Source: an uncultured Winogradskyella sp. (GTDB lineage: Bacteria > Bacteroidota > Bacteroidia > Flavobacteriales > Flavobacteriaceae). From it: a stretch of 64,000 nucleotides of DNA. A program made the position numbers and the translations under genes. The notes beneath the pieces were generated by a model that was not told the origin of the DNA, ran no database searches, and saw only the letters and a program-made list of their open reading frames with translations. This document shows positions 24,045-31,816 of the stretch, piece by piece. The stretch is from contig NZ_CALGNH010000032.1 in the NCBI RefSeq assembly GCF_937958655.1, positions 62,001-126,000 on the forward strand. The letters are read 5' to 3'. Numbering within the stretch: the first letter of the stretch is position 1; the number at the start of each line of letters is the position of its first letter.

Positions 24045-24905
24045 TTGAAACTTAATCTTAAAGACATACCTCGTGTTGAGACCATTACTAAAGCCGACTT
24101 TATAAAACATTATTTTAAACCACAAAAACCTGTGGTTATTGAGCGTTTTATAGACCATTGGCCAGCTTACTCTAAATGGAATTTGGATTACATGAAAGCG
24201 ATTGCAGGTAACAAAACTGTACCGCTTTATGATGATAGACCTGTAGATTATAAAGATGGTTTTAATGAAGCACATGCTACCATGAAAATGAGTGATTACG
24301 TGGATTTATTGAAACGCAAACCAACAAAATTTAGAATTTTTCTTTGGAATATTTTAAAAGAAGTGCCGCAACTTCAAAAAGACTACAGCTATCCTGACTT
24401 TGGTTTAAGACTTATGAAAGGGTTGCCGATGTTATTTTTTGGCGGAACAGATTCTTACACCTTTATGCATTATGATATTGATTTGGCTAATATATTTCAC
24501 TTTCATTTTGAGGGTAAAAAACAATGCATCCTATTTGATCAAAAACAGAATAAATACTTATATAAAGTCCCACATTCTTTAATTACGAGAGAGGATATTG
24601 ATTTTGCCAATCCCGATTTTAAAAAATGGCCTGCTCTAAAACATGCTCAAGGCTGGGTCTGCGATTTAAACCATGGTGAAGTTTTATACATGCCAGAAGG
24701 TTACTGGCACTATATGCGCTACATAACACCTGGTTTTTCAATGAGTTTACGAGCTATTGCCAGAAACCCTAAAAACCTAGGCAAAGCGCTTTATAATATA
24801 TTTATAATGCGTAACTATGATAATATAATGCGACGTTTAAAAGGGCAAAAATGGATTGATTGGAAAAACGAAAAAGCAATTACCAACACAAATCGTTTCG
24901 TTTAA
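24045..24905 (+). CDS. JmjC/cupin_8-like Fe(II)/2-oxoglutarate dioxygenase
   Basis: A 286-aa protein starting at TTG 24045 (LKLNLKDIPRVETITKADF); no nearby ATG gives the conserved N-terminus. The N-terminal PVVIERFIDHWPAYSKW is the usual opening of cupin_8 hydroxylases. Iron ligands are His142-x-Asp144 (MHYDID) and distal His222 (GYWHYMRY). Family members hydroxylate proteins such as ribosomal or surface proteins. The target here is unknown. It stands alone after the biotin operon, with its own promoter dyad. Confidence 0.78.
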   Translation: MKLNLKDIPRVETITKADFIKHYFKPQKPVVIERFIDHWPAYSKWNLDYMKAIAGNKTVPLYDDRPVDYKDGFNEAHATMKMSDYVDLLKRKPTKFRIFLWNILKEVPQLQKDYSYPDFGLRLMKGLPMLFFGGTDSYTFMHYDIDLANIFHFHFEGKKQCILFDQKQNKYLYKVPHSLITREDIDFANPDFKKWPALKHAQGWVCDLNHGEVLYMPEGYWHYMRYITPGFSMSLRAIARNPKNLGKALYNIFIMRNYDNIMRRLKGQKWIDWKNEKAITNTNRFV

Positions 24906-24938
24906 TATTCTTTTACCATAACAATGAAGACAGGTATC

Positions 24939-24954
24939 TAAATTTGTATATTTG
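24939..24954 (+). promoter_or_regulatory. Tandem -7 boxes before the outer-membrane protein gene
   Basis: TAAATTTG (24939-24946) and TATATTTG (24947-24954) lie back to back, both matching TAnnTTTG. This leaves a leader of about 55-65 nt before the ATG at 25016. Confidence 0.45.
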
Positions 24955-25015
24955 CCCACATTTTTAAACTCAACTCAGCAAACGAGTAAGACCTTTTAAT
25001 CAAAAAACTAAACAC

Positions 25016-25501
25016 ATGAAAAACATTGTATTAATAGTAGCATTATTTGCATTTACTCTTGGAAATTCTCAAGCGTTTAAGGGTAAAGGAGATCAAAAAT
25101 TTCAGGTTGGAGCTAATTTTCAAAACGAAGCCACTGGTATTAACCTCACTTATGATTATGGACTAGGAGAAAATATTTCTATTGGTATATCAACCTCTTA
25201 CGCCTTAGGTATTGATGATGCATTAACAAAAATTGTAGATTTTGGAGATCGTTTTGATTTAAAAGCAAGATTTAATGCCAACTTAGGGAGCGTACTTAAT
25301 GTAGATGAAAATTTTGATTTCTATCCTGGTTTAAGCTTAAGCACTAAAAATTTTGGCGGCCATTTAGGAGCACGTTATTTCTTTTCTGAAGGCTTTGGTG
25401 TCTATACAGAAGCAGCATTTCCTTTTGCAAAGTATGATGATCAAATAGATTTATTTTATAATCAATTTACTATAAATATAGGTGCAAGCTTTAATTTATA
25501 G
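25016..25501 (+). CDS. Small outer-membrane beta-barrel protein
   Basis: A 161-aa protein with a signal peptide (cleavage near GNSQA) followed by alternating hydrophobic/polar strands (GINLTYDYGLGENISIGISTSYAL) and ending in aromatic-rich FTINIGASFNL, typical of an 8-stranded barrel. AFKGKGDQKFQVGANF after the signal is a hallmark of a flavobacterial outer-membrane family, possibly DUF6646, though I cannot confirm the number. It is a single-gene unit with tandem -7 boxes and a structured 3' end. Its function is unknown. Confidence 0.7.
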   Translation: MKNIVLIVALFAFTLGNSQAFKGKGDQKFQVGANFQNEATGINLTYDYGLGENISIGISTSYALGIDDALTKIVDFGDRFDLKARFNANLGSVLNVDENFDFYPGLSLSTKNFGGHLGARYFFSEGFGVYTEAAFPFAKYDDQIDLFYNQFTINIGASFNL

Positions 25502-25526
25502 TTAGTGTATTACTAAACTCTCCAAA

Positions 25527-25586
25527 GCGCAAGTTATTTCAGTATTTCAGAATACTAAAACAGATAAAATAAAGAAATAACTGCGC
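25527..25586 (+). ncRNA. Nested hairpin in the 3' UTR of the outer-membrane protein gene
   Basis: Outer arms GCGCAAGTTATTTC (25527-25540) and GAAATAACTGCGC (25574-25586) pair over 13 bp with one bulged A. An inner AGTATT-TCAG-AATACT hairpin (25541-25556) sits directly on the left arm. This two-level structure precedes the true terminator by 30 bp. It may protect the mRNA 3' end or be a small repeat element; it is not a standard terminator. Confidence 0.4.
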
Positions 25587-25616
25587 TAGTTTTTAGGATA
25601 ATCTAAAAAAATATAG

Positions 25617-25650
25617 AAAGCCTTTTCATTTATTTGAAACGGCTTTTTTA
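25617..25650. terminator. Bidirectional terminator between the OMP gene and recX
   Basis: AAAGCCTTTTCA and TTGAAACGGCTTT pair with one mismatch around a short TTTAT loop and are followed by TTTTTT on the plus strand. On the minus strand the sequence reaches AAAGCC...CTTTC followed by TATATTTTTTT. It overlaps the recX stop codon, so it serves both convergent genes. Confidence 0.75.
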
Positions 25651-26118
25651 TAAATATTCGTTTAATTTATCATAAATAAGATGAGACTCCCAGCCTCTAT
25701 AGAGTAAATAATCAGCGACCTTCTTCTTCTTTTTGTAGCTATTTTTTTCTTTAACTTGGCTAATTCGCTTTTTAACCAATGCATCTAAAGTTGCGTAATA
25801 ATCATCTAAGTCTATTTCTTTAAGTGCTACATCAATACTATATTTAGAAATATCTCTAAATTTTAACTCTCTTAGTATTCTGTTTTTTCCCCACTTTTTT
25901 ATTCTAAATTTTCCACGCACAAAAGCTTCTGCAAACCTTTGTTCATTAAGGTAATTATGGGTTATTAAATGTGCTAAAATATGATCAATCGCTTGAGGTA
26001 TCATTCGCATTTGCACTAATTTAGTCTTCACTTCCTTATGGCAACGCTCTTGATAGGCACAATAATTTTCTAAAATTTTTTGTGCTTCATCGACAGTATA
26101 TGTTTTTTGTGGATTCAA
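25648..26118 (-). CDS. recX: RecX regulatory protein
   Basis: A 156-aa three-helix-repeat protein that inhibits RecA filaments. Family signs include CAYQERCHKEVKTKL (first repeat), HNYLNEQRFAEAFVRGKFR and WGKNRILRELKFRDIS (second repeat), and the YLLYRGWESHLIYDKL tail. It is not next to recA, as is common in Bacteroidota. It converges on the outer-membrane protein gene with a shared terminator. Confidence 0.9.
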   Translation of the reverse strand: MNPQKTYTVDEAQKILENYCAYQERCHKEVKTKLVQMRMIPQAIDHILAHLITHNYLNEQRFAEAFVRGKFRIKKWGKNRILRELKFRDISKYSIDVALKEIDLDDYYATLDALVKKRISQVKEKNSYKKKKKVADYLLYRGWESHLIYDKLNEYL

Positions 26119-26135
26119 ATATCTTAATAAGGACC

Positions 26136-26147
26136 AATTAGCTAATT
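26136..26147. promoter_or_regulatory. Perfect 12-bp palindrome between recX and the T9SS protein gene
   Basis: AATTAGCTAATT is a perfect palindrome in the 94-bp divergent region. TATCTTTA (near 26154) is close to the -7 consensus for the rightward gene. It may be an operator, but a 12-bp AT-rich palindrome also occurs by chance. Confidence 0.25.
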
Positions 26148-26212
26148 AATATGTATCTTTATTAGTAGAATTGATGCCTTATATCGGTATCAAAATTAAA
26201 GAATCCATTTTA

Positions 26213-28600
26213 ATGAAAAAATATTACTTACTTCTAATTCTTTTTTTAAGTGGTTTTATAGCTGTATTTAGCCAAACGACATTAACAAGTGGAGATATCG
26301 TTATTACGGGTTTTAATTCTGATAACCCAGATGAAGTCACCTTTGTTTTATTAACTGATATACTTGCTAATACCGAATTAAAATTTACCGATAGTGGTTG
26401 GGTTTCTACTGGTGAATTTAGAGGTAATGAAGGTATTGCAACATGGACCGCTACTTCCGATTTACCATGCGGTACTGAAATAAATTTTATAGCAACACCA
26501 CCTGTATCAGCATCTTTTGGTGTTATTACAAGGTCTGGGAGTTTTGCTTTAGCCGCCACGGGAGACCAAATTTTAGCTTACCAAGGTTTAGAAGACTCAC
26601 CAACCTTTATTTATGCAGTAAATTTTTCTGCAGCTGGCTGGTCAGAGGCTACAGCAGCTAATTCTAGCGCATTACCTGTAGGTCTTACAGATGGCATAAA
26701 TGCCTTAGATTTAGGAAATATTGACAATGCAGTTTATGATTGTTCTACCACAACAGAAACATCTGCTATCTTAAATGCAGTATCCTCTGCTACAAATTGG
26801 AACCTTAGTAATGCAAGACTAAATATAATAGACGGTTGTACTTATAGTTGCGTTGCCTGTGCTACAGAAGTAACTTGGGATGGTACAAATTGGAATTGGA
26901 GTGATGGCACACCTCAAAACACATTACCAACTCTAAATGAAGCCGTTGTATTAAACGCAAATTTTAATACAGGTACTAATGGCAATATTAATGCATGTAA
27001 TTTATCCGTGAGTGATGGTACTACACTCATTGTAACTGATAACAGTTTTATTAACGTAACTAATGAAATTATTACCGAAGGAACAATCATTGTTGACCCT
27101 CAGGGCTCTGTTGTTCAAATAAGTGACACGAGCGTAAATAGCACCACTGGTACTATTATTTTACAGAAACAAACCTCTGTTTTAAACACCGCTTTAGAAT
27201 ACACCTATTGGAGTTCTCCAGTAACTGGTGAAACCATTGAAGACACATTTGCAACAGTACCAACGAGCAGGCGTTTTTCTTTTAATGCCGCAAACTTTGT
27301 AGATCTACAAGATGAGATTGATAACACAGGTACGTTTATACCAGGCCAAGATGGCATTGACGATGACGGTAACGCATGGCAAGCTGCATCTGGCACCATG
27401 GAACCTGGTGTAGGTTATGCAACTACTGCAAGTCCTTCTGGCTTATTTCCTGGGCAACAAGTATTTACTTTTGAAGGAGATTTTAATAACGGCATCATAC
27501 AATCAACACTATCTAATGCCAGCGGTGGAGTTTACCAGGACTGGAACTTTATAGGCAACCCTTATCCTAGTGCTATTGATACGCAAGTCTTCTTTTCGGC
27601 CAATACTGGTGTTGTTGATAACATATATCTATGGAGCCAAGCCACTGCTTTAGATGCAAATGCTTCAGGGAATGATAGTGAAAATTTCTCTAGTGCTGAC
27701 TATGCTATTATATCTGCTAGCGGTGTCAATACAGCTGGTGCATCTGGTATTATACCAACAAACTATGTTGCCTCTGGGCAAGGCTTCTTTGTAGAAGCGC
27801 TTAGCGGTACTAATGTAGTTTTTAATAATGCTATGCGTGTTACTGGAGACAACAATCAATTTTTTAGAAACACAGACACTACCCAAAGAAATTACAGAGA
27901 AATCCTTTGGGTTAACTTAACATCAGATAATGGTGTTTTTAATCAAATTGCGGTGGCTTATATGGATGGCGCTACAGAAAACAATGACGGTACTTATTAC
28001 GATGTAAAGCGTAACGCATCTTCCAGAACTCTTGCAAAACTATATTCTAAAGTTACTAATGATGAGAATGAATTTGTTATTCAATGTAAAAGCCCTTTAG
28101 ACATTAATGCTGACGAAATTATCAATCTAGGATTTAAAAATGATATTAATTCACCAACAATCTTTTCTATCTCACTGGCGCAATTAGAAGGAGCTTTTTT
28201 GAATAGTAATAATATTTATCTAAAAGATAATCTTTTAAATACTATCCACGATCTAAAAGTGTCTGATTATAATTTTACGTCAGATTCTGGAGAATTTTCT
28301 AATCGTTTTAACATCGTATTTAATACCGAAGCGTTATCAATTAAAGATGCTAGTTTAAATTCTAACGATCTCGTAATTACAGAACTGAATAATGGTGAGG
28401 TTCAGTTTAAAATTAACGCTAATTTAAACATTACTAATGTTCAGTTATTAGACGTTTTAGGAAGATCTATTTATAATTTAAAAGGCAACAGTCCTAAAGA
28501 AACATATAATTTATCTAAGCTTAGTAATACTGCATACATTGCCAAAGTAACCTTGTCTAACGGCCTAGTTATTAGCAAAAAAGCGATAAAGCAGCGTTAA
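26213..28600 (+). CDS. Large secreted protein with T9SS type A sorting domain
   Basis: A 795-aa protein starting at ATG 26213 (MKKYYLLLILFLSGFIAVFSQ), a clean signal peptide; the frame extends upstream without a plausible start. An N-terminal lamin-tail-like beta domain (SGDIVITGFNSDNPDEVTFVLL) is followed by beta-rich surface domains with TYWSSPVTG and WNFIGNPYPSAID motifs common in flavobacterial adhesin-like proteins. The C-terminal ~75 residues (VQLLDVLGRSIYNL...ISKKAIKQR) form a type A sorting domain, which directs T9SS export and removal. It is a cell-surface or released protein; its ligand is unknown. Confidence 0.8.
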   Translation: MKKYYLLLILFLSGFIAVFSQTTLTSGDIVITGFNSDNPDEVTFVLLTDILANTELKFTDSGWVSTGEFRGNEGIATWTATSDLPCGTEINFIATPPVSASFGVITRSGSFALAATGDQILAYQGLEDSPTFIYAVNFSAAGWSEATAANSSALPVGLTDGINALDLGNIDNAVYDCSTTTETSAILNAVSSATNWNLSNARLNIIDGCTYSCVACATEVTWDGTNWNWSDGTPQNTLPTLNEAVVLNANFNTGTNGNINACNLSVSDGTTLIVTDNSFINVTNEIITEGTIIVDPQGSVVQISDTSVNSTTGTIILQKQTSVLNTALEYTYWSSPVTGETIEDTFATVPTSRRFSFNAANFVDLQDEIDNTGTFIPGQDGIDDDGNAWQAASGTMEPGVGYATTASPSGLFPGQQVFTFEGDFNNGIIQSTLSNASGGVYQDWNFIGNPYPSAIDTQVFFSANTGVVDNIYLWSQATALDANASGNDSENFSSADYAIISASGVNTAGASGIIPTNYVASGQGFFVEALSGTNVVFNNAMRVTGDNNQFFRNTDTTQRNYREILWVNLTSDNGVFNQIAVAYMDGATENNDGTYYDVKRNASSRTLAKLYSKVTNDENEFVIQCKSPLDINADEIINLGFKNDINSPTIFSISLAQLEGAFLNSNNIYLKDNLLNTIHDLKVSDYNFTSDSGEFSNRFNIVFNTEALSIKDASLNSNDLVITELNNGEVQFKINANLNITNVQLLDVLGRSIYNLKGNSPKETYNLSKLSNTAYIAKVTLSNGLVISKKAIKQR

Positions 28601-28638
28601 GTTTTAGTCTGTAATTATTTAAAAACAGCGTTGCTTTT

Positions 28639-31074
28639 TTAAAAAGCATATTTAAGCGCTAGTATAGCATTAATCCCAGCACCAGATATACCAGACGAAT
28701 ATGGTCTATACCTTTGGTCCGTTATATTCTCTAAACTGACAGTAAGCGCTAATTTATTATGCCACTGATATTGCGTTCTAAAATTTAACGTATACCATGA
28801 TGGGGAATACGGATTACCATCAGCATCTAAGGCATATAAGTAATCTTTAGACAATTCAGAAGGTGCTAAATCCAAAAATGACAATTCGTTATTATACACT
28901 AAAAACGCATCAAACAGTATTTTTTTTGATTTCCACGTAAGGTGTGTTCTTCCAAAATTTGGTGCCACATGTCTCACAGGCACCTCTATGCCATTATTAT
29001 CTTCTGTACCTCCAATAATATTATATTGAGATCGTAATTGCCATTTTTTAGAAAAATTGACTTCTACACCAGCCTCAAACCCATAAATCGAAGCCTTAGA
29101 TGCATTTTGAATAGCCTGTATGGTACTTAGTTCACCATCGTAAATAATTTCGGATTCGCCATTTAATTCAAACTCTCGTCGTATTAATGCATTATCTAAA
29201 AACGTATAGTACGTTGCCAAATCTATAACAACTTTATCATCAAAATTTAAAACTAACCCAAATTCTCCACCAATAGCATACTCAGCCTTAAGCTTATTGT
29301 TAGGGACAACTACAGCACCAGGTTCTGAATCAAAAACTTTACCTATATCATCTATGTTTGGAGCCCTAAAGGCAGTTGAAGCATTTAATTTCCACTGCAT
29401 CATTTTGCTTGGTAACCAGGTTATACCAGCAGTACCAGTTAATGCTCCTGTGCTTAATTTTGTGTCGCTAAACGGTAAATTTAAAAAGGTGTTATTTTCT
29501 GTGAAATCTGCTTTTGAAATTACATAATTATATCTTAATCCTGATTGAAAAACAAACTCCTTATTTGGCTTGTATTTTAAACTTGTGTACGCTGCCATAG
29601 ACTGCCAAGTTGTACCGTTAGGATAACGGGTTACGTTAGGCGTACTGGTGTTGGTATCTATATTTTCTTCTTTTGCCGTAGAACCTACTTTATTATATAA
29701 ATATTCTAAACCGTAAAAAAGTGCTGTTTTAGAGCTCAACTTTTTTTCTAAATCTAAATTAAAAGAAATGGCATCAACATTTTCGTCCCTCAACTCTCGC
29801 AGTGGAGATTGAAAATCGCGATCTCTTCTCCCTTCCTTAAAATTTTGAAACGCTGCTGTTGCTTGTATTTTATTGTATAAATTAGAACTACTACTTGTTT
29901 TGGTAACCTGTATGTTTCCCATAAACCACTGCTGAGGCGCGTATTGCCATTCTGCAGAACGTAAGGTCTCCCCTCTTGGACGTAATAGCCTATCATATCT
30001 TGGGTAATCAGACGTTGAGGTATAATATAAGCCTAAGTCGTAGTTTAAATTATCCGAAGGCTCATAATGTACTTTTTGCATTAGATTAATTTGGCTATAA
30101 CCTGTAAACTTTTGGATTTTAGGATTAGTATTAGAAACAATAACGTCTTCATTATTTTGTCTCATCACAAATTCTGATCTTAAATAATCATCTGGTCCAT
30201 GGCTACCCATCCTTAAATCGTCGAAATCCGTATAACTTACATTGGTTAAAAAAGCCCATTTTTTATAGCCTATATTAAAATCAAAATGCCCTGTTTTTTC
30301 ATGGTTAGCACTAGCATATCTCAACAAGGCATTCCCTTTTAGTAAGACTTCATCTTTATACGATAACTCTGGTTTTTTTGTATAAAAACTCATAACACCT
30401 CCAATAGCATCACTGCCATAAACCACAGAACCTGCGCCAAGTGTAACTTCAATATTTTGTATAGAAAGTGGGTCTATAGAAATTACATTTTGAAGATTTC
30501 CTCCTCTAAAAATAGCGTTATTCATTCTTACGCCATCTACAGTAATTAGTAGCCTATTTGTAGAAAACCCTCTAATCATAGGACTACCTCCTCCTAACTG
30601 ACTTTTCTGTATAAATATATTTCCTGTAGTATTTAAAACATCTGCACTGGTTTGAGGATTTGCCAATGCAATATCTTTGGCATTAACGCTGACTATGGTT
30701 TGAGGAATATCGCGTTTGCTTTGCTCAAATTTTGAAACAGAGATTACGATTTGATCTAGCCCTTCTACGCGTGGTGTTAAATAAACAGTATTACTGCGTT
30801 CTGTAATTTCAAATTTTCGTAATTGTAATTTATCATATAGGAGGTTCTGAAAATATAAAATTTCACGAGGATTAAATTTATCTATATTAGCTTCACCATT
30901 AATGTCCGTAACTTTATATTTCGTTTTTTTTAGGTTGTATACTGCAACACCAGGTATAGGCTCATTTGTATTTACCTCCAGTACCCTTATCGTTTGTGAC
31001 CATCCAATTTGAAAAAACAAGAATAGAATAATACTTATGGCTAAACCGTATTTCACATTTTTATACATCTTCAT
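28639..31074 (-). CDS. TonB-dependent receptor, heme/hemoglobin-type
   Basis: An ~811-aa receptor. The start at ATG 31074 (MKMYKNVKYG) has AAGGA 6 nt upstream; the longer frame begins at a TTG inside recO's stop region. The signal peptide is followed by a carboxypeptidase-like regulatory domain (EPIPGVAVYNLKKTKYKVTDINGEA), a plug (GGGSPMIRGFSTNRLLITVDGVRMNNAIFRGG, typical of the hemoglobin/transferrin receptor family) and a 22-strand barrel ending in ILALKYAF. It is translated from the same unit as porZ and recO. The likely ligand is heme or a heme protein, by family only. Confidence 0.82.
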   Translation of the reverse strand: MKMYKNVKYGLAISIILFLFFQIGWSQTIRVLEVNTNEPIPGVAVYNLKKTKYKVTDINGEANIDKFNPREILYFQNLLYDKLQLRKFEITERSNTVYLTPRVEGLDQIVISVSKFEQSKRDIPQTIVSVNAKDIALANPQTSADVLNTTGNIFIQKSQLGGGSPMIRGFSTNRLLITVDGVRMNNAIFRGGNLQNVISIDPLSIQNIEVTLGAGSVVYGSDAIGGVMSFYTKKPELSYKDEVLLKGNALLRYASANHEKTGHFDFNIGYKKWAFLTNVSYTDFDDLRMGSHGPDDYLRSEFVMRQNNEDVIVSNTNPKIQKFTGYSQINLMQKVHYEPSDNLNYDLGLYYTSTSDYPRYDRLLRPRGETLRSAEWQYAPQQWFMGNIQVTKTSSSSNLYNKIQATAAFQNFKEGRRDRDFQSPLRELRDENVDAISFNLDLEKKLSSKTALFYGLEYLYNKVGSTAKEENIDTNTSTPNVTRYPNGTTWQSMAAYTSLKYKPNKEFVFQSGLRYNYVISKADFTENNTFLNLPFSDTKLSTGALTGTAGITWLPSKMMQWKLNASTAFRAPNIDDIGKVFDSEPGAVVVPNNKLKAEYAIGGEFGLVLNFDDKVVIDLATYYTFLDNALIRREFELNGESEIIYDGELSTIQAIQNASKASIYGFEAGVEVNFSKKWQLRSQYNIIGGTEDNNGIEVPVRHVAPNFGRTHLTWKSKKILFDAFLVYNNELSFLDLAPSELSKDYLYALDADGNPYSPSWYTLNFRTQYQWHNKLALTVSLENITDQRYRPYSSGISGAGINAILALKYAF

Positions 31075-31094
31075 TAAATCCTTGGTAAAATCTA

Positions 31095-31814
31095 TCAATG
31101 AAAAACATCATTGAGTACTTGCAGTGATTTTGGCTTTTTATAGCCATCCAAATGTAACTCAAAATAAAACAATAACATATTTAAAAAATCCTGTCTTTGT
31201 TTGGCATTAATTTTAATAGTATGAAGGGCATCAAAATTTGTGCCCAATAGCGCTTTTAACAGTGTTAAAGTTTGACCAGAAATAGAATATACATCCGTAT
31301 CTCGCATTTCAAAAACACCAGATTTTAGATTAAAAAATGGATACTCTAAGTTGTTTTGGTCTGGTTGAAAACCCAAATAGCGCGTTAACTTTAATAAAAA
31401 TAAAAGATGAAAATTTGAAAACTGATCTTCACTATCGAGATATTGAAACGCAGTTTCTAAATAATGATATAAACTTTCATTTTTCTCTTCTTCCTTTAGA
31501 ACATTTGCTAAAATTTCACTCAAAAATAAAACAATAGCACTCTTATAAATATTATTATGAAGACTCTTATAAATACAATTTAGTTTCACTTCTTTAATGG
31601 AGTGAAGTGAAGTATTAGGTTTATAATTTTCTATTAATTGAAGCTGAGATAAAACCTGAAAATACACGGTTTTAGAATGGCTCTTTTTAGATTTAAGTAT
31701 GCCACGGAGTATATAACTAACTACTCCTCGCTGTTCTGTATAACATTTTACAATAAGATCGTAATCCTTGTATTTTAGCTTAGAAAGGACAATAGCATTA
31801 TTCTGTGCAACCAT
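31095..31814 (-). CDS. recO: DNA repair protein RecO
   Basis: A 239-aa protein with an N-terminal OB fold (AIVLSKLKYKDYDLIVKCYTEQRGVVSYILRGI) and a helical C-terminal region. It loads RecA with RecR in gap repair. The C-terminal zinc-finger cysteines are absent, as in other Bacteroidota RecO. It starts 2 bp after the porZ stop and is followed by the TonB receptor 20 bp downstream. Confidence 0.92.
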   Translation of the reverse strand: MVAQNNAIVLSKLKYKDYDLIVKCYTEQRGVVSYILRGILKSKKSHSKTVYFQVLSQLQLIENYKPNTSLHSIKEVKLNCIYKSLHNNIYKSAIVLFLSEILANVLKEEEKNESLYHYLETAFQYLDSEDQFSNFHLLFLLKLTRYLGFQPDQNNLEYPFFNLKSGVFEMRDTDVYSISGQTLTLLKALLGTNFDALHTIKINAKQRQDFLNMLLFYFELHLDGYKKPKSLQVLNDVFH

Positions 31815-31816
31815 GC

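Noticed and set aside
28633-28646. GCTTTTTTAAAAAGC hairpin as a terminator between convergent genes
   Set aside because: It is pure A/T apart from one G-C pair at the base and overlaps the TonB receptor stop; too weak to claim.
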